A stretch of DNA of 64,000 nucleotides from JAKALX01 sp964508715 (GCA_964508715.1 CAZDUX010000010.1:65209-129208); one strand, 5' to 3'; numbered from the stretch's first letter, positions 51,402 through 60,367 are shown. A program made the numbers and translations. Notes: generated by a model not told the origin, from the sequence alone.

Positions 51402-52148
51402 ATGGCAGATCCGCTCGTTATTGGTCATGCATGTGCAGCTGGCGAGGCACCAGCGAATACCCTCGCCGGGGTGCGCGCAGCACTCGATGCCGGTTGTGAG
51501 GCGATGGAAATAGACGTCCAACTCTGTGCGGACGGCGTACCCGTCCTGATGCACGACGAGACCGTCGACCGGACAACCAACCTCTCAGGGCCGGTACGCA
51601 CCTCGAGCCTCGAGGCGCTCCTCGGCGCTGACGCCGGTGATGGAGAGCCCGTGCCGACGCTCGACCAGGTTCTGCAACTCGTTGAGGGCCGCCTAACGGT
51701 GATGTGCGAGTTGAAAGCGACGCCCGCCGAGCCCGAGTATGACCAGCGCCTGGTCGATGCAGTGCTCGGTGTCATCGCTTCGCACGATGCTCGCTCCTGG
51801 ACAGCGATCCATTCCTTCCACCCGGATATCGTCGCTCAGGCACGGGCAAGCGACCCGCGGATCTCGGCAGCGATTATCAATGCGCCGGTGTTTGGAGAGC
51901 AGATTGACCGGCTGCTCGGCGGGCTGATCAAGCGAAACGGGCAAGCGATTTCAGTCGAGCATCACGGTGTCACTCGCGAGCTCATCCTCAAGGCGAAGCG
52001 CCGCCAGGTAACGGTCTGGGCGTGGACGGCCGACAAGGAAGCCGACTGGGTGCGAATCATGGATGCGGGTGTCGATGGGATCATCACCAACGTCCCTCAC
52101 CGGCTCCGGGAGTTCCTTCGGCAGCGGGCCGGAGCCAGTCACGCGTGA
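51402..52148 (+). CDS. Glycerophosphodiester phosphodiesterase family protein, atypical
   Basis: The 248-residue TIM-barrel protein has the GDPD pattern: GHACAAGEAPANTLAG, EIDVQLCADGVPVLMHDETVDRTTN, CELKAT and the C-terminal VWAWTADK and VDGIITNVP. The catalytic HRG is HAC and PENT is PANT, so the first Arg and one Glu are missing, while E-x-D and the second His remain. It may hydrolyse a different phosphodiester or be weak. The start ATG 51402 has no ribosome-binding site. Confidence 0.8.
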   Translation: MADPLVIGHACAAGEAPANTLAGVRAALDAGCEAMEIDVQLCADGVPVLMHDETVDRTTNLSGPVRTSSLEALLGADAGDGEPVPTLDQVLQLVEGRLTVMCELKATPAEPEYDQRLVDAVLGVIASHDARSWTAIHSFHPDIVAQARASDPRISAAIINAPVFGEQIDRLLGGLIKRNGQAISVEHHGVTRELILKAKRRQVTVWAWTADKEADWVRIMDAGVDGIITNVPHRLREFLRQRAGASHA

Positions 52149-52187
52149 TCTCGAGCCAGCAACCCATGCTCGTCGAGTAACGGCCAC

Positions 52188-54014
52188 CTACCAGGCGCCA
52201 CCGCCACCGCCACCACCGCCGCCACCTGCACCACCGCCGCCCCCGCCTGAACTACCCGGTGTACTCGACATCGTCGATGACATGCTCGATGAAAAGCCCT
52301 GCAGGCCGCTCGAGAACGCAGCAACCTGGAACGCTCCGGCACCGCTATACCAGCCGGATGTCGAAGCCTCGGCCTGATCTTCGAGCCCCTTGAAGGCGTT
52401 GGCCCACTTGTCGACGCAATCGAAGACGATTGCATAGGGCAGGTAGCGCGCGAACTTGTCGAGGATATTCTGCTGTTCATTGAAATCCTGGATTCGGGTC
52501 TCCGCAGTTGTTATGTAGAGACGGAACCCAAGGACACGGCGCAACGCTTCGCTGCCGGCAGCCGTGCGGCGGGCCATTGCGCGTGAGAGTGGCAGCATCA
52601 CGAGGCCGGCGAGCGCAACCGGTGCGAAGATGAGCGACCGGCCAAAGAGGTAGCCACCTGCAACCGCGAGGCCAACCCCGATAGCGATCAGCCCGAATCC
52701 TGCAAGAAGCCAGAGGGTGCGGGCGGTCTCCGGCCTTGCACTGAACCATTTGCGCGACATCGCATCGTCGTAGAGGTCGCCTTTCACCTTCGAGAGTTTC
52801 TCAGCGAACTTGTTCTTCAGGCTCGAGATCTTGACTTCCCCGCCCGAGGCGAAGAGGGCATCGTAGAGGGTGCGCTCGTACTGCTTGAGGTCGCTCTCGC
52901 GGTCGACCCTGGTGAGTTGCCAGTCCTTCTTGCCGAACCAGCCTTCCTTCGGGATCTCGGTGATGTGCAGGTAGCCTCGTACAGCCAGGTCGATGATCGT
53001 GGCCGAGATATCACGTGTGTCGGCGCGTTCGTCCAGGATGACACCCATCTCGCCCGGCCGAAGGTCGTCGGGTGGCAGGAATTCGACCACGATATCGTGG
53101 TGTTCGAAGAGCGGTGCGATATGTTCGCCGGGATCATTCGTGAGGTAGTGAAGCGTCTTGAAGCGGCGGTCGCGGCCATTGCGCCACCAGAGCATGCCGA
53201 CCCCGGCGGCGGAAAGGAGTCCAACGACACCCATGCCGCCAAACTCGATCCAGTCAAGCTCGAAGAAGTCGGCGATTGTTGTGCGTTTCTCGAACTTCGG
53301 GGGCTGCAGCGCGACCACGCCCTGGGGGAAGCCGGCGCGAACCGTCAGCTGTTCCCCGGCGAACAGCGATGAGCTCGTGGTGTAGCGGATATCGCTCCCA
53401 TCCACTTCCATGGTGCACGGGGTTAGCGACCCCTGGCCGCCTTCGAAACAGTCGCCCACAACCCGCGTGCCTTCGGGTAGATGGACGAGGACCGTGGCCC
53501 GCGTGATCCCGACCGGCCAGGTCCCGGTCGCGTTCCAATAGAGTTCGTCGTGGTCGCTATAGCCATCGAGGAGCCCGGCAATCTGGTACTGGATGACATA
53601 GGTCTGTTTGCCGGTGACTGTCCGATTGGCATCGCCGATCTTTGCTCGCAGGTAGTCGCCTTCGTCGGTCACTTCATAGGTAATTGGCCTGCCGTTGGCA
53701 TCGGTGACCGCGCTGAACCTGATGGCGTAGACACGGTCATGGTTCTTTGGGCAGGGGACAACGGGTGTCGGCGTGGCATCGTTCTTGGGCTGAACGCAGG
53801 GGACCTTGTAGTAAAGGTCACGGTAGATGCCATGGTGAGCTTCACGGCGAAAGTCGACCTGGATCTGCTCGGTGACAACCAGCGTGCCATCGGGGCGGAC
53901 GGTCGCATCGATGGCGAAATCATCGATCACCCAGGCCTCGGCGGCGGCCGCATGTTGAACGACGCCAAGCACTGCGAGCGAGAGGACCGCGACGAGCAGC
54001 ATGAATCGCTTCAT
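52188..54014 (-). CDS. DUF2207 membrane protein
   Basis: The 608-residue protein has a signal peptide (1-25), an extracytoplasmic beta domain (about 28-240; DATVRPDGTLVVTEQIQVDF), a membrane span (about 258-278), a cytoplasmic winged-helix-like region (ISATIIDLAVRGYLHI), two more spans (about 435-480), and a glycine-rich tail of more than 20 Gly. This is the DUF2207 architecture; function unknown. The ATG is 9 nt after the hemW stop. Confidence 0.88.
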   Translation of the reverse strand: MKRFMLLVAVLSLAVLGVVQHAAAAEAWVIDDFAIDATVRPDGTLVVTEQIQVDFRREAHHGIYRDLYYKVPCVQPKNDATPTPVVPCPKNHDRVYAIRFSAVTDANGRPITYEVTDEGDYLRAKIGDANRTVTGKQTYVIQYQIAGLLDGYSDHDELYWNATGTWPVGITRATVLVHLPEGTRVVGDCFEGGQGSLTPCTMEVDGSDIRYTTSSSLFAGEQLTVRAGFPQGVVALQPPKFEKRTTIADFFELDWIEFGGMGVVGLLSAAGVGMLWWRNGRDRRFKTLHYLTNDPGEHIAPLFEHHDIVVEFLPPDDLRPGEMGVILDERADTRDISATIIDLAVRGYLHITEIPKEGWFGKKDWQLTRVDRESDLKQYERTLYDALFASGGEVKISSLKNKFAEKLSKVKGDLYDDAMSRKWFSARPETARTLWLLAGFGLIAIGVGLAVAGGYLFGRSLIFAPVALAGLVMLPLSRAMARRTAAGSEALRRVLGFRLYITTAETRIQDFNEQQNILDKFARYLPYAIVFDCVDKWANAFKGLEDQAEASTSGWYSGAGAFQVAAFSSGLQGFSSSMSSTMSSTPGSSGGGGGGAGGGGGGGGGGAW

Positions 54015-54023
54015 GGGCGAATC

Positions 54024-55232
54024 CTAGCCGGGGTCAGCGTTTGGTGCAGGCGGGATCAGGAGCCGGGAATCGATGGAATCGAGATGGGCGAGGGCGCGCA
54101 CGGAGATCTCACCATGGAGAAGGCGCCCGGCGCGTGTAAGCCGGATATTGCTATCACGGCTGATGACCCCGGCTGCTTCGGCCTCCGCGAGAGGCTCACC
54201 AAGGACGGTATCGAGCAGCAGGCCGAACCGCTGCCGGAACGCCTCCGGGTTGAAGCCTTCGAGACGGCGGAGGGCGAGCGTAACCCAGTCGAAAATTGCT
54301 GTTGCAGGGTCGGGGCGATAGGCATGCTGGAGAGCGGGCCGTGGGTTGCCGCTCCCCGCCTGCTCCATGCGGGCGATGTAGACACGCGGGTGACCGACAT
54401 TTTCGTAGCGTTCACCGCCCAGGTAGCCGTGGGCGCCCGCACCGAGTGCGAGGTAGTCGCCGCCAGTCCAATACACCTGGTTATGACGGGAGCGGTGCCC
54501 CTGCCGGGCCCAGTTGCTGATCTCATACTGCTCGAAGCCGGCAGCGGCCATGAGGTCCGTCGCGAGCTCGTACAGAGCGGCAGTGTCATCGGGGCCGAGC
54601 GGCTGAACGGCACCCGATTCGACACGCCGGGCAAGCCTCGTACCATCCTCGACAGTGAGGGCGTAGAGGGAGAGGTGATCGGGGCCGAGCGCGATCGCTC
54701 GCTCGAGGCTCGTCTTGAAGGTCTCGGGGCACTGACCCGGCAGGCCGTAAATGAGGTCGAGGCCGACACTCGCAACCCCGGCGGTGCGGGCGTTCGCGAT
54801 GGATTGGTCGATGGCCTCGGGTGAGTGGATGCGATCGAGAAAGCGAAGTTCGGCGGGATCGAAACTCTGGGCGCCAAAGGAGACACGATTCACGCCGGCG
54901 GCCACGAGTTCGCAAAGCTGGGCCGCACCGGTCGTGCCGGGATTGGCTTCGAGGCTGACCTCGGCTCCATCCGCAAAAGGTGCGGCCGAGCGCATCGCTT
55001 CCAGCATGGCCGCCACGTCACTCGCGGGGATTTCGCCCGGCGTTCCACCACCGAAGGCAACCGTGGCGACGGTACGGCCGGCGAGCAATGACGCGGCCGC
55101 CGCTATCTCGGCCAGGACCGCCTCACGGTACGCATCCTTGAGGTTATCCATGCCGGCGTAAGCGTTGAAGTCGCAGTAGCCGCACTTGATGGTGCAAAAC
55201 GGGATGTGGACATAGATCGAGATGGGGTTCAT
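54024..55232 (-). CDS. hemW: HemW-like radical SAM haem chaperone
   Basis: The 402-residue protein has the radical SAM cluster motif C-x3-C-x2-C in PFCTIKCGYCDFN (residues 11-23), the GGGTP SAM segment and the HemW C-terminal domain (FEQYEISNWARQGHRSRHN, LGAGAHGY). HemW proteins bind haem and deliver it to respiratory enzymes; they are often misannotated as oxygen-independent coproporphyrinogen oxidase. The ATG overlaps the GDPD stop by 4 nt. Confidence 0.92.
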   Translation of the reverse strand: MNPISIYVHIPFCTIKCGYCDFNAYAGMDNLKDAYREAVLAEIAAAASLLAGRTVATVAFGGGTPGEIPASDVAAMLEAMRSAAPFADGAEVSLEANPGTTGAAQLCELVAAGVNRVSFGAQSFDPAELRFLDRIHSPEAIDQSIANARTAGVASVGLDLIYGLPGQCPETFKTSLERAIALGPDHLSLYALTVEDGTRLARRVESGAVQPLGPDDTAALYELATDLMAAAGFEQYEISNWARQGHRSRHNQVYWTGGDYLALGAGAHGYLGGERYENVGHPRVYIARMEQAGSGNPRPALQHAYRPDPATAIFDWVTLALRRLEGFNPEAFRQRFGLLLDTVLGEPLAEAEAAGVISRDSNIRLTRAGRLLHGEISVRALAHLDSIDSRLLIPPAPNADPG

Positions 55233-55942
55233 CGCTCGAGCCCCAGTGTTTCACGAACCGCCTGCACCCGGTGGGTGGTGATGCCGTCGACGCCCCAGTC
55301 GTGGAGTTCGGCTGCACGGGCGAGGTCATCGACCGTCCATGCGACGACAAGCAGGCCGCGTTCGTGGAGACGTTCGACGATCGCCCGCGTGAGAAGGGAG
55401 TGGCGGCAGGAGATACCGCGGGGCAGCCTGTCACGATCAAAGACGGAGACAAACAGATCGAGCTTGGCGGCGACGTCGATCGAGTAGAAGGTATCGACCT
55501 CGGGCAGGAGGCTGTGGACAGAGCGAAGGATGGTCCATTGCTGCGAGCTGGCGGCAATGCGGACCGGTGTGTCGGTATCGTCCAGCGCACGGCGAATGAG
55601 CTGGGCAGCTTCCTCGCCCCCGTTCTTGAGATCCAGGAAGATGCTGGCCTTCCCCGCGGTCTCGCGGAGGAGTTCAGCGAGGCCGAATGGCTTGCGCGGG
55701 GCCCAGCGGAGGTACCATTTCTCGAAGAGCAGGGGGATGGGGTACATGGCTCGTTCGTGGCGGGCTTCGAAGCGGCCGGCGTGGACCCAGAGGTCGATCT
55801 CGAGGAAGTCAGCGCCTGATTCGATACCCGTCCGGGCAAGGCGGGCACTGTTGCCGGCGGCGTGAGCGATGAGCGCCGGGGGATGCCGGAAAGCCGGATG
55901 GCCGGCATCGCTGGCCAGGTGCGGGCGGGCCGAGTCGTGAAT
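55229..55942 (-). CDS. Glycerophosphodiester phosphodiesterase family protein with apparent ATT start
   Basis: The homologous region starts well before the first ATG (55747): residues LIAHAAGNSARLARTGIESG and ADFLEIDLWVHAGRFEARHE are in frame upstream. The frame is open back to the CRP stop and holds no ATG, GTG or TTG there. An AGGAG (55949-55953, minus) lies 6 nt before an ATT at 55942, giving 237 residues. Motif changes (HAAGN for HRG) match an atypical GDPD subgroup. The end overlaps hemW by 4 nt. Confidence 0.75.
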   Translation of the reverse strand: MHDSARPHLASDAGHPAFRHPPALIAHAAGNSARLARTGIESGADFLEIDLWVHAGRFEARHERAMYPIPLLFEKWYLRWAPRKPFGLAELLRETAGKASIFLDLKNGGEEAAQLIRRALDDTDTPVRIAASSQQWTILRSVHSLLPEVDTFYSIDVAAKLDLFVSVFDRDRLPRGISCRHSLLTRAIVERLHERGLLVVAWTVDDLARAAELHDWGVDGITTHRVQAVRETLGLER

Positions 55943-55951
55943 CGTGAGCTC

Positions 55952-56731
55952 CTATGGCGCGAACGTGCTCGGCTGCGAGCTGACGGGGTGGCGGGGCGAG
56001 ACCGGGAGGTCGCCGTTCGCAATGTCATCGAGAAGGTCTTCGTCGCCGATCCGATAGCCATCGGCGATGGGGACGATCGCACCAAGGGTAACGAAGCGGC
56101 TGAGCAGCGCAGTCACCGTCTCGCGGCTGGTCCCGATCGTCTGCGCGAGTTCCTGGTGGGTGAGACCGAGATAGATGACACCTGCTTCCTGGCGATTCAG
56201 TAGGGTATCGGCAAGGCGCGCGGAGACCGGCTTCGAGACGAGATTCATGAACGAGCGCTGCATACCGGCGAGGCGCCGGGCCATGAGCTCGGCCATGGCG
56301 AAGCCAAGCTTGGGCGACTGCTGCATGAGGTGGAGGAAGTCTTCCCAGGAGATGCTGACCGCCACGGTCTCATCAATAGCCTGGGCGCAGGCGGTGCGCT
56401 CATCTTCGGCAACGGTCGCCATGTCGCCCACGACGTCTCCTTTGGCAACGACGTCGAGGATGATCTCCTTGCCGTTCTCGGCAACCTGGTAGATCTTCAC
56501 ACGGCCTTTGAGGAGGAGGTATACACGCTCGACGGGGTCGCCGGTGGAGAAGAGCACCTGGCGCGGCTTGAAGCGGCGCTCGGTGAGCATCGGGATGAGG
56601 CGCTCGAGTTCCTCGTCGCTGAGGACGCTCATGAGGCGGCTGAGCTGGCGCAGATACCAGGCGATGGAGCGCTGGAGGGCCTGCTTGCTGCGCGGCGCCG
56701 GTGTGTTGCGTGCGGCGGTATCCGTTGTCAT
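55952..56731 (-). CDS. CRP/FNR-family transcriptional regulator
   Basis: The 259-residue regulator has a cyclic-nucleotide-binding fold (about residues 40-150; VLFSTGDPVERVYLLLKGRVKIY, GDVVGDMATVAE) and a C-terminal winged helix (LTHQELAQTIGTSRETVTALLSRF, about 188-211). There is no N-terminal FNR cysteine set. The effector could be a nucleotide or redox signal. Its start overlaps the SirB1-like stop by 4 nt; it is inside a five-gene leftward operon. Confidence 0.92.
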   Translation of the reverse strand: MTTDTAARNTPAPRSKQALQRSIAWYLRQLSRLMSVLSDEELERLIPMLTERRFKPRQVLFSTGDPVERVYLLLKGRVKIYQVAENGKEIILDVVAKGDVVGDMATVAEDERTACAQAIDETVAVSISWEDFLHLMQQSPKLGFAMAELMARRLAGMQRSFMNLVSKPVSARLADTLLNRQEAGVIYLGLTHQELAQTIGTSRETVTALLSRFVTLGAIVPIADGYRIGDEDLLDDIANGDLPVSPRHPVSSQPSTFAP

Positions 56732-57567
56732 CCGACCTCCCCAGCCTCCCCGAAGCGAGTGCGCAGCTCATCCAGGAGGCGCAGCGCCCCGGCACTCACG
56801 AATTGTGGCCCACCTGCAGCAACGTAGCATTCGAGGTCCGCGAGGGCCTGCTCCGGGTTTCCGAGGCGATAGTTCAACATCCCGCGCTCGCCAACGAGCG
56901 CGGCGTTCCATGGTTCGATGCAGAGCAGGAGATCGACGACCTGGAGCCAACGGCCGGGGTCACGTGCCTCCCGGAAAATCAGGTGGAGATTGTTGAGCAT
57001 CCGCTGAAGGACCTGGCGGCGGGTGACCGCTGCCAGAAACGACTCCGGCGAAGCGCCACGAAGATCGTATGAACGGAGGTTCGCCAATAGCTCCTGGCGG
57101 TCGATGCGGGCACCCTGCTGATACGGATCGACATAGATCGGATCTCCCGGCAAACCACATCGGACGATGAAGTGGCCGGGGTAGCCAATGCCATCACAAT
57201 GAAGTCCAACACGCTGCGCGACTTCGATGTAGACAAGCGACAGCGTTATCGGGATGCCGGTGCGCCGCATTACCACCTGGTCGAGGTAGCTGTTAGCAGG
57301 GTCACTGTAGTTCGACGCGTTGCCGTGGAAGCCACGAACGACGAAGAGCTCGTGGTCGATAGCCTGGCGAAGCGCATCGGGATCGGCACTGGCACCAGCA
57401 TGCGCACGCACGTCCTCAGCGATGAGGTCGAGCTCACGGGCGATTTCGTGGAGGTCGACGAGATCACCGGAGATGCCGGCGATCACCATTGCGGCGCCGA
57501 AGAGGTCGACCTGGTGGTCGGGCCCGGTGATGGCCTCGGAGAAGCGCCGGACGGCCTCGCTACTCAT
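56728..57567 (-). CDS. SirB1-like transglutaminase-fold/TPR protein
   Basis: The 279-residue protein has the SirB1 N-terminal transglutaminase-like domain: FHGNASNYSDPANSYLDQVV, RRTGIPITLSLVYIEVAQRV, GIGYPGHFIVR and YVDPYQQG, followed by TPR-like helices (about 195-270). The catalytic Cys of true transglutaminases is not conserved in this family. ATG 57567 lies 7 nt after a TATACT box. It heads the operon with CRP, GDPD, hemW and DUF2207. Confidence 0.87.
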   Translation of the reverse strand: MSSEAVRRFSEAITGPDHQVDLFGAAMVIAGISGDLVDLHEIARELDLIAEDVRAHAGASADPDALRQAIDHELFVVRGFHGNASNYSDPANSYLDQVVMRRTGIPITLSLVYIEVAQRVGLHCDGIGYPGHFIVRCGLPGDPIYVDPYQQGARIDRQELLANLRSYDLRGASPESFLAAVTRRQVLQRMLNNLHLIFREARDPGRWLQVVDLLLCIEPWNAALVGERGMLNYRLGNPEQALADLECYVAAGGPQFVSAGALRLLDELRTRFGEAGEVG

Positions 57568-57574
57568 GCTATTG

Positions 57575-57580
57575 AGTATA
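57575..57580 (-). promoter_or_regulatory. -10 box of the SirB1-crp-GDPD-hemW operon
   Basis: TATACT on the minus strand is followed after 7 nt by the ATG at 57567 with no ribosome-binding site, so the first gene is probably leaderless. Confidence 0.6.
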
Positions 57581-57677
57581 CGTGGGCGCTCGCCGGATCT
57601 GATAGCAGCGGCAAGGGATTGTCCAGGTTGCACCCTCCTGCCCGGGTGTGCCGCAAGCAGGCATGCGCCACAGGGGC

Positions 57678-58433
57678 TCAGGGCTGCTCGAGGCCATGAG
57701 CTTCGAGCAGGTCGCGGTCGGAGAGCAGGACATCGGTGGGCCCGTCAGCAACGATCTCCCCCGCATCCATGATGATCGTGCGAGGAAAGACCTCGGTAAC
57801 CAGCTTCATGTCGTGTGTGCTCACGAGCATCGTCTGCGGGAGCGAGCGGAGGAGATGGATGAGTTCGCGGCGGCCGCGGGGATCCAGACCGGCGGATGGT
57901 TCATCGAGGATGAGCACGCTGGGCGACATCGAGAGCACCGTTGCAAGGGCGGCGCGCTTGCGTTGACCGATACTCATGTGATGCGGCAGGCGTTTTTCGA
58001 AGCCTGAAAGGCCCACGTCGGCCAGCGCACGTGTGACCCGTTCGCTGACCTCGGCCTGGCCGAAGCCCATGTGAATCGGGCCGAAAGCGACGTCATCGTA
58101 GACGGTGGGGCTAAAGAGCTGGTCGTCGGGATCCTGGAAGACCAGCCCGACCTCGGCCCGGATACGGCCGAGATTCTCTTTTGTCACGGGCAGCCCGCCA
58201 ACGGTGACTGCACCGGAAGCAGGCTCATTGATGCCGTTGAGGTGGAGCATGAAGGTACTCTTCCCGGCGCCATTGGGGCCGATCAGTGCGACCTTCTCGC
58301 CATGCGCGATACGCACGGAGATCCCTCTCAGGGCATCGAACCCGTCCGGATAGCGGAAATGAAGAGCGGTGACTTCGACCTGGCCGGATTCACCGGACCT
58401 CGCCCTGGCCTGGTCTGGTGCGGGTATCGTCAT
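57678..58433 (-). CDS. cbiO: Cobalt/nickel ECF transporter ATPase
   Basis: The 251-residue ABC ATPase has Walker A GPNGAGKST (about residues 54-62), Q-loop VFQDPDDQLF, signature HMSIGQRKR and Walker B LILDEPSAGLDPRG. It energises the energy-coupling-factor importer. ATG 58433 overlaps the cbiQ stop as ATGA. Last gene of the leftward cbiM-N-Q-O operon. Confidence 0.93.
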   Translation of the reverse strand: MTIPAPDQARARSGESGQVEVTALHFRYPDGFDALRGISVRIAHGEKVALIGPNGAGKSTFMLHLNGINEPASGAVTVGGLPVTKENLGRIRAEVGLVFQDPDDQLFSPTVYDDVAFGPIHMGFGQAEVSERVTRALADVGLSGFEKRLPHHMSIGQRKRAALATVLSMSPSVLILDEPSAGLDPRGRRELIHLLRSLPQTMLVSTHDMKLVTEVFPRTIIMDAGEIVADGPTDVLLSDRDLLEAHGLEQP

Positions 58434-59224
58434 GAGTGTGGCAACCATTGTCTGGCAACGAACTGGAACATCACAGCAGCCGTGAGGCCAGCGCTGAGCG
58501 TCAGCCACGAGGCAGCCCCAAGGGGCCGGTCGTGAAGGTGGATCACGTTGCCACGGTAGCCTCGCGACTGCATGGCGACGTACACGCGCTCGCTTCGTTC
58601 GTACGAGCGGATGAAGAGCGACCCGACCATGTTCCCAACGACGCGGGCCTGCCAGCGAAGGCCTGGCCTCCGCGAGCCGGGCATTTCCGCCATTCGGGCC
58701 GAACGCGCACGCATCATGCGTGTCGCCTCCCCCGTGAGGACAGCGAGGTAGCGGTACATGAGCGAGACGATCGCGATCATGAGGCGCGGAAAGTGGAGCC
58801 GTGCGAGCCCCTCGAGCAGATCGTGGAAGGTGGTGGTGAACACGAGCAGGGTGGCAGCCTGAACGCTCACCCAGCTTTTCAAAGTGACGGTGGCTACGAT
58901 GCGGATGCCTTCGCCCGAGAGGGTGAGTGTAAAGAGGCCGAGATCGGCCGAGCCGAGCGGGTCACCGTGCTTGGTGAACACCAGCGGGAGCGCGGCGAGC
59001 ACAAATGGCAGAGCGATGAAGGACCCCCGCACGAGGCGCACCACGCCGATGCTGGCAATTTCGGCGGCGCCAAGCACCGCGAGCCATGCAACGCCGAGCG
59101 CGGCGAACGACCCCACCGGCAAGAGCGACAGCGAGGCGATGAACAAGATGGTGAAGAGGAACTTCACCCTCGCATCGGCCCGGTGGACCGGGCTCTCGCG
59201 CTCGATGTACCGGTCGAGGTTCAG
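58430..59224 (-). CDS. cbiQ: Cobalt/nickel ECF transporter transmembrane subunit, apparent CTG start
   Basis: The 264-residue coupling protein has five to six spans and the cytoplasmic ATPase-binding helix MMRARSARMAEMPGSRR; a second coupling helix is YVAMQSRGYRG. A GTG at 59167 would start inside the conserved N-terminus. In frame before it is NLDRYIERESPVHRADARVK, typical of CbiQ, and the only start-like codon there is CTG 59224, overlapping the upstream TGA stop as CTGA. Confidence 0.88.
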   Translation of the reverse strand: MNLDRYIERESPVHRADARVKFLFTILFIASLSLLPVGSFAALGVAWLAVLGAAEIASIGVVRLVRGSFIALPFVLAALPLVFTKHGDPLGSADLGLFTLTLSGEGIRIVATVTLKSWVSVQAATLLVFTTTFHDLLEGLARLHFPRLMIAIVSLMYRYLAVLTGEATRMMRARSARMAEMPGSRRPGLRWQARVVGNMVGSLFIRSYERSERVYVAMQSRGYRGNVIHLHDRPLGAASWLTLSAGLTAAVMFQFVARQWLPHS

Positions 59225-59550
59225 GCTTGCCTACCCCGGCGCGCCTGGCGTGCCACATAGCCGAAACCAAGCGCAACACCAAAAACGATGCCTACACCGA
59301 TAACGCCGGAAAGGACAACTGATGCCCACTCGTTGTCAATGCCCGGCACAGTGTAATCCGGCAGCCATTCGTAACGTGGTTCCTCGGCCTGGTGCGAGAA
59401 GCCCTTGTCCTGCGAGACACGGTCGAGGCCATCCGGGTCTCCCGAGGCCGCCGGGGCGAGGATGAGTACGACAGCACAGGCAACGATGAGGCCGACGATG
59501 ACCCACCACCAGCGGCGAAAGAAGGATGGTTGTTCAGCAGTTGTCGTCAT
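59221..59550 (-). CDS. cbiN: PDGLE-domain small transporter subunit (CbiN-like)
   Basis: The 109-residue protein has two membrane spans (about 14-34 and 79-100) and the PDGLD motif at residues 39-43, the hallmark of the CbiN/PDGLE family. It assists the CbiM substrate-binding component. ATG 59550 follows a GGGG after the cbiM stop. Confidence 0.88.
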   Translation of the reverse strand: MTTTAEQPSFFRRWWWVIVGLIVACAVVLILAPAASGDPDGLDRVSQDKGFSHQAEEPRYEWLPDYTVPGIDNEWASVVLSGVIGVGIVFGVALGFGYVARQARRGRQA

Positions 59551-59561
59551 CGTGGGGCCCC

Positions 59562-60233
59562 TTACGCCTGTGCCTGGATGCGCGCGTCGCGAACGCGGAG
59601 AAGGTCGGCACGGCTGGCAGCAATGAAGCTCAATGCGCCAACCGTGATGAGCGCCTCACCAATACCGATGATGAGATGCCAGCCGACCATTGCGGTGATT
59701 GCTGTCCAGAGCGATGTGGTATCCGAGACCCACAATTCGAGAGCGGTGATGAACGACGCAATGACCACGGACGACCATGCGGCTATCGCCGCCGCGGGGA
59801 GGCGCATGCGTTGCTCCCCGCCCATGGCCCCGGCAAGGGTACGGTAGAGATAGTAGCCGCCGATCGTGCCGACGATACCCATGTTGAAGATGTTGGCACC
59901 CATCGAGACGAGCCCGCCGTCCTGGAAGACGATGCCCTGGGTCGCGATGACACACGCCATCACAATAGTTCCGGCGTAGGGACCGAGAAGGATCGCCGCA
60001 AGCACACCTCCAAGGAGGTGGCCAGACGTCCCGCCAGGGATCTGGAAGTTGAACATCTGGGCCGCGAAGATGAAGGCCGCCATCACGCCCATGAGCGGCA
60101 CCGCCTTCTCGTCGAGTTGCTCGCCCGCCTTCCGAAGCGAGATGGCGAGGATCACGGCGGTGATGACCCAGAAGATTGAGGCCAGCGGCGTAGAGAAGAA
60201 GCCGTCAGGCGCGTGCATCAGGAACAGCGGCAC
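59562..60233 (-). CDS. cbiM: Cobalt/nickel ECF transporter substrate-binding component
   Basis: The 223-residue membrane protein starts MPLFLMHAPDGF; the His two residues after the second Met binds metal once the N-terminus inserts. Other CbiM motifs are NFQIPGGTSGHLLGG and GANIFNMGIVG. I chose GTG 60233 because AGGGAGG lies 6 nt upstream; ATG 60218 is the alternative. A true CbiM has the invariant MH(I/A)P start, which fits ATG 60218 better mechanistically. The operon promoter has an operator-like palindrome. Confidence 0.9.
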   Translation of the reverse strand: MPLFLMHAPDGFFSTPLASIFWVITAVILAISLRKAGEQLDEKAVPLMGVMAAFIFAAQMFNFQIPGGTSGHLLGGVLAAILLGPYAGTIVMACVIATQGIVFQDGGLVSMGANIFNMGIVGTIGGYYLYRTLAGAMGGEQRMRLPAAAIAAWSSVVIASFITALELWVSDTTSLWTAITAMVGWHLIIGIGEALITVGALSFIAASRADLLRVRDARIQAQA

Positions 60234-60267
60234 GGGAGCGCCTCCCTCGGGGGATTTAGAGAACACC

Positions 60268-60289
60268 AGTATAGCTGCAATGAATTGCA
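60268..60289 (-). promoter_or_regulatory. cbi promoter with metalloregulator-like palindrome
   Basis: Minus-strand -10 TATACT (60273-60268) lies 2 bp from the palindrome TGCAAT-2-ATTGCA (60276-60289), which occupies the promoter spacer. Fur-family nickel regulators (Nur) use TTGCAA-type half-sites. A bound repressor would block the promoter when cobalt or nickel is plentiful. Confidence 0.5.
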
Positions 60290-60367
60290 AGTGCGATGAG
60301 ATGTGCACCGTTTGCCCCCGGCCATAGCCCTTCTGGAGTCCATCATTACGGCTCGCCCGAGAGCCTG

